Origin: Ostrinia nubilalis
Taxonomy: Eukaryota; Arthropoda; Insecta; Lepidoptera; Crambidae
Direction: 5' to 3'
NCBI RefSeq assembly: GCF_963855985.1
Contig: NW_026973566.1
Location: 2,480,001-2,544,000 of the forward strand
DNA: 64,000 nt
Below are positions 41,912 through 50,365 of the stretch, piece by piece. The stretch's first letter is position 1, and every line of letters starts with the position of its first letter. The position numbers and the translations under genes are program-made. Under the pieces are notes generated by a model. It searched no databases and was not told the DNA's origin. It saw only the letters and a program-made list of their open reading frames with translations.

Positions 41912-42107
41912 GTTGAACACTCACAATTTTATTTACGTCACTGATGATGATGATTCCTCGAAGAAATGACTTTACTGGAGCCGATTCTAATGCAGGAGCA
42001 CTTCGAAATACAGAATGAAGCTCTTGGTGCGAACCTCCAAATTTAAAGGGAAATTATCGTTAATTCAGCAATAAGTTTAGGTTCAACGAAAACGATTGGT
42101 GTACCTA

Positions 42108-42990
42108 GGGGCCGTCCATAAATTACGTCATCGATTTTTTCAGATTTTAGACCCCCCCCCCTACAATCATCCTAGCGTCATTACTTAATGACCCCCCCCC
42201 CCCTTCTCCCAAAATTGACGTCATTACCAGTTTGACAAAATTAAAACACTTGTAGAATCACCTTTTTTTTTTTAATAGATAGAGTGATTCTTAAGGAAGG
42301 TTTATATGTATAATACATGTAAGTACCACGGGCGAAGCCGGGGCGGGCAGCTAGTATTATATGTAATCAGTAGCGGCGGAAGGGGGGGGGCGGTGGGGGC
42401 GGTCCGCCCCGGGTGCCAAGCATCAGGGGGTGACACAAGTCGCGCAGATTAGTACCTACTCCCTGGCACATCTGCATGGCAAATCTGCGGTCTATGTCAT
42501 GATACGGGGGGGTGGGGGGTGCGGTTGTTTTTGAATCGGTAGGAATCCCCAAAAATCCTGGGGGGGGTACCAGGGGGTGCCATAGGACTTGTGACGGGGG
42601 GGGGGGGGGGGGGGGGGGTGATCGCCCCGGGTGCCAACCCATGCTACGCCGCCACTGTATGTAATATTATTGTTAGAGTATTATTTTTATCTGTAGTTAT
42701 TACTGTATTTGTGTACATCTATGTTGCATTATGTATGTTTATTATGAGTTTTTTTTAGTATTGTACGCGCCTTAGCCGCCTCTCACATTTGCAGTCTCAC
42801 TTACTAGGTGTGCTGGAAGAAATTTCTTTTTAGAAATAATATTTTTGTAGGTGAACAATAAACTATAAATAAATAAATAAGAATGACGTCAATTTCGAAA
42901 CACCCCCCCCCCCCTATCTATCATTTACCGTCATCCGCAGACCAACCCCCCCCCCCCTAATTTAGAATGACGTAATATATGGACGGCCCC
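42108..42990. mobile_element. GGGGCCGTCC-type element with poly-C tracts
   Basis: The left end GGGGCCGTCCATAAATTACG and the right end (reverse complement GGGGCCGTCCATATATTACG) are flanked by CTA (42105-42107, 42991-42993). Subterminal regions carry CCCCCCCCCC runs next to GACGTCATT words. The 3-bp duplication suggests PIF/Harbinger, but this is tentative. A hAT MITE lies inside it. No transposase. Confidence 0.75.
42368..42657. mobile_element. hAT-type MITE with poly-G runs
   Basis: Ends CAGTAGCGGCGGAAG and (reverse complement) CAGTGGCGGCGTAGC, with an 8-bp duplication TATGTAAT at 42360-42367 and 42658-42665. The inverted arms share CGCCCCGGGTGCCAA. Long G runs (one of 22 at 42597-42618) make exact length unreliable. 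Confidence 0.88.
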
Positions 42991-44215
42991 CTAGTGGTAA
43001 ATGTCAGAGATCGGAGGTTCGATTCCCGCTCAATATTTTTTTTTAACGTGAACATTCGAGCAAATGAACCAATAATAGTTTATTAATTTATAAGAGTCGA
43101 CTTTTTTCATGCTTATAATACAATAACATAACTTACTCTTTATAGGTACAGATGACTTTGAAATCGTTAGCATCCTTTTAAAATAAGATTCATGATACAT
43201 AGTAGGTACATTCCTCAAATATGAGACAAATCCAATGAGTTAAAATTTCAATATTGAAAATCTTGTACAGACAACACATCATTTCATATTTCGATGTATT
43301 GTTATTTTGCAATAAAATTAATAGGCTGATGTGCTGTTGACAGTACAATAGTTTTAAACTTTTTATAAGAGCACACTAACAGAAATACACAGTAAAATTG
43401 ACAAAAAATCTCATTAGATTTGTCTCAAATTTAGGAGTGCACTATGTATCATAAGTAATACATAGAGTTTAAATACATAGAATTATAATATTAAAAACAT
43501 GCTTTTGATTTGAAAGTCATCCTGTATAAAAAACATTATTATCATTTTCTGCAGTCGGATAAAACTGTTTGCGTATTTCGTTCTCGCCAGGCCTTATGCT
43601 TAAGCACACTCAGCTATTTACGAAAACTAGGTCGATGACGCAAATACTTGCATGAAAATAATGCACCTCGGCAAAAACAAATTAATTATTATATTTTGTA
43701 TGTTATATTTTATGATTTCTATCATAATTTGATTTATTAAAGTACGTACTTATCTTATTACATATTGCATACTTTCGGGAACATTTTAACACTTTAAATA
43801 TTTGAAAAAAAAAGAACATCAAACGTAAAATCATAACATTATTTAATCACTGTTATCTTGATTTACTTTTTAAATGCAGTATTAATTTAAATCGGCTATT
43901 TGTTTTTTAATACTACTTATTTTGTTAATCGGAATAATCCTTAATCTGAGAGTTAATTTTACAATTTAACTTAGGTATTTCTTGAACTACCTTTAGCATT
44001 CAAACGTACCTACTATGATGACTTTTGCTCGTATTTTGTAATTTATTGGTTTACTAAATAATTAAATATTTTCACTTAGTATGGAATTATTTATTTATTA
44101 TTAAATAATTAAAATAAATTAAATCAATTATTCTCTACATCTAATGCTGTATAATACTTTGGGGTCTTACTTTGTACTTATATTAATGAGTAACTCGTAA
44201 ATAAAAATATTATAA

Positions 44216-44425
44216 ATAGCTTTTGGCCGCGGCTTCACCCGCGTGAAATTTAGTTTGTCACAGATCGTCATAAATATAGTCTATACCTATAATTCTGGGT
44301 TAAACAATAATACTGTAAAGTTTCATCAAAATCCGTTCAGTATTTTTTGCGTGAAAGAGTATAACAAACATTTTAACATCTAGACATTACATACAAACTT
44401 CGCATTTATAATATTTGTGAGATAT
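44216..44425 (+). repeat. RTE/SINE tail
   Basis: Starts TAGCTTTTGGCCGCGGCTTC, continues ACCCGCGTGAAATTTAG, GTTTCATCAAAATCCGTTCAG and ends CTTCGCATTTATAATATT, the full order of the common lepidopteran tail. Confidence 0.75.
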
Positions 44426-45078
44426 GAGGTTGATACAAAGACATCAATTTATTGTCTCGGAGCAAAAAAATTTAATTGAGTTGTTAAGGAATCGAACCTT
44501 TCACCCACAGCGTAAAAATGAAAACTCACAGCACCACTGCACCATTGATCTTCTGTATTTAAAAAGTCATAGGCTTAGAGGTATTTTACCTTTTAAATAA
44601 ATGTTAACATAATAAATAAATTTATGAAAAAAAGCTATACCTAGCTGTGTTTTATAATATGATCATTCATAACACCTAGATGTTTGTTTGTTTGTTCTGT
44701 TAATTAAATTAGGACCTACATTTACTATTAGATATTAATTGAAAGAGAAATCATACTTTCTTATTTTGTATTCAAAATCAAAAATTTCGTCAATTTATTT
44801 CATTTCATTAATTACTTTAAACAGTCAGGAATCGGTGCATTAGGTATGAGTATCGATCAGGTGTCACGTTACGATATCCGCTGCTTGCGCAACGAACGCC
44901 GCGCCAGCCGCGCCAGCCGCGCGCCGCCTGATCATGACAATTTACTTTATTAACCTAAATTTAATTTTGAAGAATTTTATTGTGTCTAAGTTACAGCAGC
45001 TAGTCACCTATTTAATTTGTAAAAAAAAATAATTTTCAAATGCATTCAAGTATTAGATTCAAATAATGTATTAAACTA

Positions 45079-45295
45079 CTAGCTTTGCCAGCGGCTTCAC
45101 CCACGTGAAATTCATTTTATCACATAAATTATAGCCTATAATATGTTAATCTGGGTTATACCTAAACAGTAATGTACTGTAAAGTTTTATCAAAATCCGT
45201 TCAGTAGTTTTTGCGTGAAAAATAACAATCTTCGATACATGAATCCATAGAAACCTTCGAGATTATAATATTAGTAGGATTCGCGAGCAGACTTT
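45079..45295 (+). repeat. RTE/SINE tail, second copy
   Basis: CTAGCTTTGCCAGCGGCTTC, ACCCACGTGAAATTCA, TATCAAAATCCGTTCAGTAG and a final ATTATAATATTAGTAGGATT; same family as 44216-44425. Confidence 0.75.
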
Positions 45296-45659
45296 ATTAT
45301 GTCTGCGTACTTAGGTATTCATCTCCTTTTAGATGCTGGATTCATTATATCTCAATCTTTGTAGTTTTTAGAATTTTTAGGTATCAAATTTCATTCATTG
45401 ATTTATTATTTCGTTCAAATACAGGTACGGTAGGTAAAAACTATGCTAAGATATCATATTGCAAGTTCCGGCGCGCGTGCACATCGAGGTTGCGCAGTCT
45501 TACCTATTGACAGTGATAATCGTAATCATGACCTAAATTTTACAGCTGGGTTTTATGTTTGTATTTATCTAAAATAATAAATTCTTCCAACGAACCTCAC
45601 CAATTACCAATGAAGTTCCAAATGACTAGTCTCATGACTCAGACCAGCAAGTGCCAATA

Positions 45660-45804
45660 ATACTCACGTCGATGGTTAAAAGATGTAGTTCGAAAAAAGG
45701 TTCATATTCATCGTGCATGGTTTACTTACGATCGTGTTATTGGGCGATCTAACGCACAGAGTGAGGTCGCAAACTGCGACCGAACGAATGTGAGTTAGAA
45801 CGCC
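45660..45804 (-). repeat. Right terminal inverted repeat of the inner Polinton, tip missing
   Basis: Reverse complement of 24421-24565 with small differences (one extra T in the CTTTTTTCG run). The outermost bases GTGTTATT present at the left end are absent: after AACGCC the sequence switches to GGATAAAAACC. The hairpin is therefore incomplete here and any target duplication is lost. Confidence 0.9.
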
Positions 45805-45806
45805 GG

Positions 45807-46159
45807 ATAAAAACCTACGAACCCTGCTACCCGAGTATAGAGCGCCGACAGTGCTTGCTGCCGAGGAACCAGGAAGGTCGGTTGCGATCTGCGATGGTTC
45901 CTGAAGGCTGGATGCTGGCTTGTTGAAGACTGGAGCTGATGACGGAGTGGCGGAGATGGTGAGGATGGCGGAGGCTGATGCCGAAGATGGTGGTGATGGA
46001 AGGTCACGTTCCAATCACGTCGTCAGCTCCAGTCTTCAACAAGCCAGCATCCAGCCTTCAGGAACCATCGCAGATCGCAACCGACCTTCCTGGTTCCTCG
46101 GCAGCAAGCACTGTCGGCGCTCTATACTCGGGTAGCAGGGTTCGTAGGTTTTTATAAAT
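45807..46159. repeat. 353-bp palindrome next to the Polinton end
   Basis: Arms of about 135 bp (ATAAAAACCTACGAACCC at the left, its reverse complement at 46142-46159) pair almost perfectly around an 80-base loop rich in GGTGATGGAGG-type words. The right arm continues into AATAAAAG of a presumed gypsy LTR, so the arms may be duplicated, inverted LTR ends. Origin uncertain. Confidence 0.8.
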
Positions 46160-46709
46160 AAAAGTTCATATAGACTGGTAAGACGGTAACTGTATTGTGT
46201 AAGCGCGAGGATGGGCCTTCAAGGCGTCCGACCGGTACCGAGGTTGCGTACTGACTGACTGAACTAAACATCGGTTTTTCTCTCGACGGTCGGCGGCCTT
46301 TTCAGGTAACAATCGTAAAACAAAGTGAAAATAACACAAAGATACAAACAAAACAATTAGCATGAAACACATGGCAAAGGTTGGCACAAACATAATACAA
46401 AGTAAAAAACAAACAATAGAAAGGCATTACAAAGGTTGGTGTTGCTTGATACACAGACACCTGCAATAATTGCATAGATCAACAATGGACCACATGTTAC
46501 ATCGGCGAAACACTTAAAAGATTTGAGTTAAACATTCCGAAAATAAAATCCTAAAATTGCAGGTGCGTGAGAAACTAAAATTACCATGATTTGAAATTAA
46601 CACGCTAGAACTAACAAAGCATTTACATCTTAAGTTTGTACAAGGAGTATTACAATTAAGTATATTTTAATTAATTGGTATGAGGCGTAAGTGGGACGTA
46701 GTCGCCACA
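46160..46709 (-). repeat. Presumed gypsy 3' LTR
   Basis: On the minus strand a G-rich polypurine tract (46710-46722) precedes TGTGGCGACTACGTCC at 46709, the expected polypurine tract-LTR junction 3' of the pol fragment. The LTR end is not identifiable; sequence continues to the palindrome. It shares only its first nine bases with the LTR at 48573-48819. Confidence 0.5.
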
Positions 46710-46844
46710 GTACCCCCCTACCAGTGATTTAGATCACGAGAACAACAGAGAACAAAAACAACAATCGCGATAAGTAAACTATAAGTGATATAAATAACGA
46801 AATAACAAAATTACAAAAAAAGAAGTTATAATTACGTTTGATTA

Positions 46845-47351
46845 TCACAAGCCTGCTTGGTAGTAGTCTGGAAAACGAACGCGTCTACCAGAACGGCGAG
46901 GGAAGTCACGTCCGTCAGAGGCAGGCGGTAAAGCTGCAGGTGGAGAACCTGAACTAACATTAGAACCTGTAGTTTGACCTAGACCACTTTCAAGAGTTAC
47001 CTCCAATGGTATACTGCTGTCAGGATGGTTGTTTGGATGGTGTTCTGCATCTCTCAGAATATAGGCAGGTTTCAGTCTTTCGATCGATACCGTGACTTCG
47101 CGTCCACGTATATCGAGTACGAACGTTTTGTTTGTCCTGCTTATTACCTTATATGGCCCTTCGTAGGGCTGTTGCAGAGGAGCTTTAACAGCGTCATTCC
47201 TTACAAATACATGACTGGACGACAGCAAATCTTTGAAACAGAAAGTACTCTTAATGCCATGGCGCGTGCCGTCGATTGGCTGTAACTTATTAAACTGCTG
47301 TCGTAGATGGTTGACGTAATCGCTAGGCACTGGGTTGGGCGTTTCCCTCAT
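46845..47351 (-). pseudogene. Ty3/gypsy Pol C-terminal fragment
   Basis: The ORF corresponds to the end of a Ty3-type integrase: PSDYVNHLRQQFNKLQP, a GPY/F-type module (YEGPYKVISR...VSIERLKPAYI), and an Arg-rich end (RRSGRRVRFPDYY). The DDE core upstream is missing: the similarity stops at about 47351 and the next 1.2 kb has no pol. A truncated retrotransposon on the minus strand, followed by a polypurine tract and LTR start. Confidence 0.85.
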
Positions 47352-47419
47352 ATCGTTAGTAATGTCTGGGCGTCCTCCAGTAACGTTTGTGACCCTGACC
47401 CGACTTAGTTCCCGATTCG

Positions 47420-48341
47420 GAGACCTCGGTCTCTAAAGTAAGTAGTAAATGGAAAAGACACGTTTCCGCTGTCAGACCAAAAAGCTTCCATAGAGTCAAT
47501 TATGGTATCCATAGACAATATTATCGAAATTTCATCCACCCAGTATCAAAAGTTTCCCATCGACCATACACCTTCTATATTTACTTAGTGTAGTTATATA
47601 GGATTACGGACTAAGACTGGACGCCCAACCTTCATTTAGACGCAAGCCGCGTCAGAAGCGGACTAACTCCACTATTTTCGAAATATCTATGAAACAATTA
47701 AATAACCACTGAATTAGTAAATAATTATCTCCTAATATGGAATTTCTCGTTGAGGTTACTCATTCAGTGATTATTAATTTATTACTGCCACAGCATTCCG
47801 TTTTAATTAATATTCAATTTAAATTGCATAATCAATGTTAGGTCGTAAGTATAATATTCATCGATGTACTCATTATGAATTTAACTTAGGTTTAATATAT
47901 TTTATTTGGTGTTTTATTGTATGGACAAATGGACCCCGCTTACGGTTATTTATAAACGGAATTATAATAAGTTAGTTATTATTATTATTTGACCGCGACA
48001 AAAGTTGCACAATGATTTTGTATAACTATATAAATTTATGAACTTTTTATGATTGTTTACTACTTTTTGCTCTAGTTTGGCAATATTTTTTATAATTTTT
48101 TGATTTACAAAGACATAGTTTTAAGCAGTTCTTTGTAGGTGGTCTACTTTTGCCTGGTTGGCACTGGCAGGAATCTTCTGTCTTACCTTATTGGGATACA
48201 TTCGGGGATCGTCCTCTATCTCTAAAACGATTCAGTATTGTTCTTATAAAAGAAGAATATCTTTGCTGTTAGTTTTACTGATGGTAACCGTCTCTGGATT
48301 ATACCCTCTGAGCAAAACGTATTGTTTTTGGATACTTCGTA
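47420..48341. other. Stretch without a recognisable gene
   Basis: AT-rich sequence between gypsy fragments. Short ORFs such as 48158-48346 have a hydrophobic composition but no family I recognise. GGACTAAGACTGGACGCCC at 47608 echoes GTCTGGGCGTCC at 47366 in inverted sense, which may mark a deleted or rearranged insertion. Confidence 0.4.
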
Positions 48342-48524
48342 CCTGATCTCTTCAAGTTTCTAGGGTCAGAAAATGTAGGAGATGTTAAGAAAGGTTTAGA
48401 CTGTTTGTTGGGATGGATCCCGATGTGGCGTGTTGCTCCTGGCGCCATCTGCAAATTATATAAAGAGACGAGAGAGACGTATGAACAATTTATCCAAGCT
48501 ATCAATGAAGTTAACTTACTGTAA
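48342..48524 (+). CDS. Unrecognised coding-like fragment, 60 codons, 5' open
   Basis: Frame reads PDLFKFLGSENVGDVKKGLD, then LLGWIPMWRVAPGAICKLYK and an amphipathic helix ending in a stop at 48522-48524. Composition is protein-like and lacks low complexity, but no start codon is in frame and no family is recognised. It lies just inside the gypsy primer-binding site, antisense to that element, so it may be a captured or neighbouring fragment. Confidence 0.3.
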   Translation, partial: PDLFKFLGSENVGDVKKGLDCLLGWIPMWRVAPGAICKLYKETRETYEQFIQAINEVNLL

Positions 48525-48554
48525 TTTTGACTACGTGACTAAACTATATTCGGT

Positions 48555-48571
48555 CCTCACCCGGGGCACCA
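48555..48571 (-). other. Retrotransposon primer-binding site
   Basis: Minus-strand TGGTGCCCCGGGTGAGG lies one base beyond the CA end of the LTR at 48573. The TGG start fits pairing to the CCA end of a tRNA; which tRNA is not determined. Confidence 0.6.
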
Positions 48572-48572
48572 A

Positions 48573-48819
48573 TGTGGGATACGATGTTCGTCCACAATAA
48601 GGAAGCTAGATGTTAGTGCTTCCTTCCGAGCGGGTGTTATGCTCGGGGACCAAGGTCCAATTTACACCATCTTGGTTTGCCTATATATACTTGGCAGGAT
48701 ATAAAACTCCGTCACCGCGATGCAGGTTTGTATGAGCGGCGGAGTGTGTCATAGTGTAGTAGTAACAGCGCCATCTGTTGGTACACAGTTTGTAGTGGCG
48801 TATCGTCGATGTCGCCACA
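48573..48819 (-). repeat. LTR (247 bp) of a minus-strand gypsy-type element
   Basis: TG...CA repeat: starts TGTGGCGACATCGACG at 48819 and ends GTATCCCACA at 48573, followed by the primer-binding site. It contains a TATATATAGG box near 48681-48690. It interrupts the endonuclease gene of CR1-like LINE piece C. The partner LTR at 46709 differs after nine bases, so the two may not belong to one insertion. Confidence 0.7.
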
Positions 48820-49115
48820 CCATGATTGAGGTCGTTATGTGCGTATATTGAAACACCTCCGCCAATCCTGTCAGTTCTATAACTGTAATAATGTGTGTAG
48901 TTTTGTAGCTGAAGTCTTAGTGCTTCTTCTTCATTTTTAATCCATGTCTCTGTCAGTAGTATAACGTGTATTGTAGTCGGTATAGATCGGATGAGACATT
49001 TCAGTTCGTCAAATTTCCCTTTCGAGCATATACTACGTGCATTCAAATAGAAGAAGTTAAGGCGAGATTTGGCAGTTTGGAGGTCCGAGTAGTTAGTGAC
49101 GATTTGATAAGTCAA
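48820..49115 (-). pseudogene. CR1-like LINE, piece C: start of ORF2 endonuclease
   Basis: The frame shows the endonuclease start: LNFFYLNARSICSKGKFDEL, VILLTETWIK and RIGGGVSIYAHNDL. It is cut at 48820 by the LTR. ORF2 overlaps the end of ORF1 (its first codon as drawn is TTG). The rest of the endonuclease, about 200 residues, is not found anywhere in the window. RT parts B and A downstream on the same strand complete the order endonuclease, RT, 3' UTR. Confidence 0.85.
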
Positions 49116-50125
49116 TTTGTCAGGGATTGGCTAGGATGTGGGCTCTCGTTTTTTGAGTTGGCTTTAATGATTTTTGGTATGCCTTTAATATACTTAATAA
49201 TTAAGTCAGTCTCACCATCTTGGGAACGACGAGCCAGTTCTTTTTGAAGGTTCAACATAAGCCTCTGTTGGCATGGGGTTTGGTCCGAGTAAATTTTTAT
49301 TCCTGCTGGTAGATTGGCTTTGCTTCGTAAAAGTTGGATGACTGCGGTTTGAGTGTCAAAGCAGACCTTGATCCGACGGTTCTTCTTGGGATCGTATTTT
49401 CCAATACGAAAAATCTTGATTGGAGCCGGCGTATCTTTTACAATGTTTAGTAGAATGTCCATGACCTTAGCCATGTCTAGCGATTGACGTTCTGATGCAT
49501 TAGAAGATGACTGTTCCTGGATTCCTCCCAAAATAATATTTTTCTGTCTATTGTTGCGCTCTTGAACTTCATTAATTATTTGCTCACTATTTAGCATTTG
49601 ATAGTTCAGATCAGAGGCTGAGTTGGCAGATGACATTGGGTCGGTGGTTTTAAAATCAGCCAGGTTAGACTCCATTGTTCTCATTTTCTCTTCTCCCTCG
49701 GAGATTTTTTTTTCAAGTAATGTTATTTGTGATTTCATTTGGTTCTGTTCCAAGGTAAGGCTCGACATTGACTCTTGGATTTCATTGATTTGTTTTTTCA
49801 CTTCACTTACATTGTTAGTAAGTAGCGAGAAATTCTGTTCATTCGATGATTTCATATCCGTCAGATGAATATTCATTTCTGAGACATCATCCAAAGTTTT
49901 TTGGTTTATAGTAACAAAATTTTCAAGTAGTTTAGAGATTCGTGCCATCTCGGAGCGTAGATCCTGGACGTCTCCACTGCAAGAACAGCCAAGGTCGTGT
50001 GGTTGTTTTCTTTTTCTGAAGGTAATCTGCGGGTCCGCTGCTTCGCGACCAATAGTGGATAAATCAGGTGTGGAACGGCACTCTTGCCCCGACGTTGATT
50101 TAACAGGTGAATGTAACAGGCTCAT
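49112..50125 (-). CDS. CR1-like LINE ORF1 (coiled-coil RNA-binding protein), 337 aa
   Basis: Intact ORF starting MSLLHSPVKS. Residues about 60-160 form a long coiled coil (MARISKLLENF...VKKQINEIQESMSSL...MKSQITLLEKKI). An RRM-like/L1-ORF1-like domain follows (NRQKNIILGGIQEQ...IFRIGKYDPKKNRRIKVCFD) with a basic C-terminal domain. The 5' UTR (50126-50365) ends at the 15-bp target duplication 50366-50380. Such proteins coat the LINE RNA and trimerise. It is the best preserved part of the interrupted LINE. Confidence 0.85.
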   Translation of the reverse strand: MSLLHSPVKSTSGQECRSTPDLSTIGREAADPQITFRKRKQPHDLGCSCSGDVQDLRSEMARISKLLENFVTINQKTLDDVSEMNIHLTDMKSSNEQNFSLLTNNVSEVKKQINEIQESMSSLTLEQNQMKSQITLLEKKISEGEEKMRTMESNLADFKTTDPMSSANSASDLNYQMLNSEQIINEVQERNNRQKNIILGGIQEQSSSNASERQSLDMAKVMDILLNIVKDTPAPIKIFRIGKYDPKKNRRIKVCFDTQTAVIQLLRSKANLPAGIKIYSDQTPCQQRLMLNLQKELARRSQDGETDLIIKYIKGIPKIIKANSKNESPHPSQSLTN

Positions 50126-50365
50126 TATTGCATAAGCTTGTCCACGGCTCAGTAAAATAATTTCTTACTTGTGTGCGCGCCGTTGTGTTCGGGCACGGGT
50201 TCGGGCGATGAGTCAGGCGAGCAGTAGATTCGCGTCGAAAAATACGGGCACTGATTTAAACGAATTTGATTTTTAAAATTTAACGAATACAGTCGAATTT
50301 AAAATGCCAAATTATAGATATTTTGTTAAGAAATCGGACACACGTCTGCCTTTGACGGCGTCGAA

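Larger units (their letters stand above)
42994..45659. other. Non-coding AT-rich part of the inner Polinton, with SINE debris
   Basis: No convincing gene. A box-B-like GGTTCGATTCCCGC lies at 43016-43030. Two RTE/SINE tails are clear (44216-44425 and 45079-45295, listed separately). A GC-rich patch at 44875-44935 (GCCGCGCCAGCC repeats) is isolated. Polintons usually have genes close to both ends, so this end has probably filled with insertions. Confidence 0.6.
24413..45804. mobile_element. Inner Polinton/Maverick (adintovirus-like)
   Basis: It is bounded by inverted repeats (24413-24565 and 45660-45804) and carries the diagnostic set: A32/FtsK-type ATPase, retroviral-type integrase with chromodomain, adenain-type protease, minor and major capsid proteins, and a PolB with the protein-primed family layout. 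It also has a PLA2/core-like protein, fibre-like protein, several conserved small proteins and a three-exon cargo gene. Insertions break the major capsid and polymerase genes. Without recognisable inserts the element would be roughly 16 kb. It sits in the CR1-like LINE; a 6-bp target duplication cannot be confirmed because the right tip is truncated. Confidence 0.93.

Noticed and set aside
42367..42642. Pro-rich 91-codon minus-strand ORF
   Set aside because: It is a translation of homopolymer runs in a hAT MITE.
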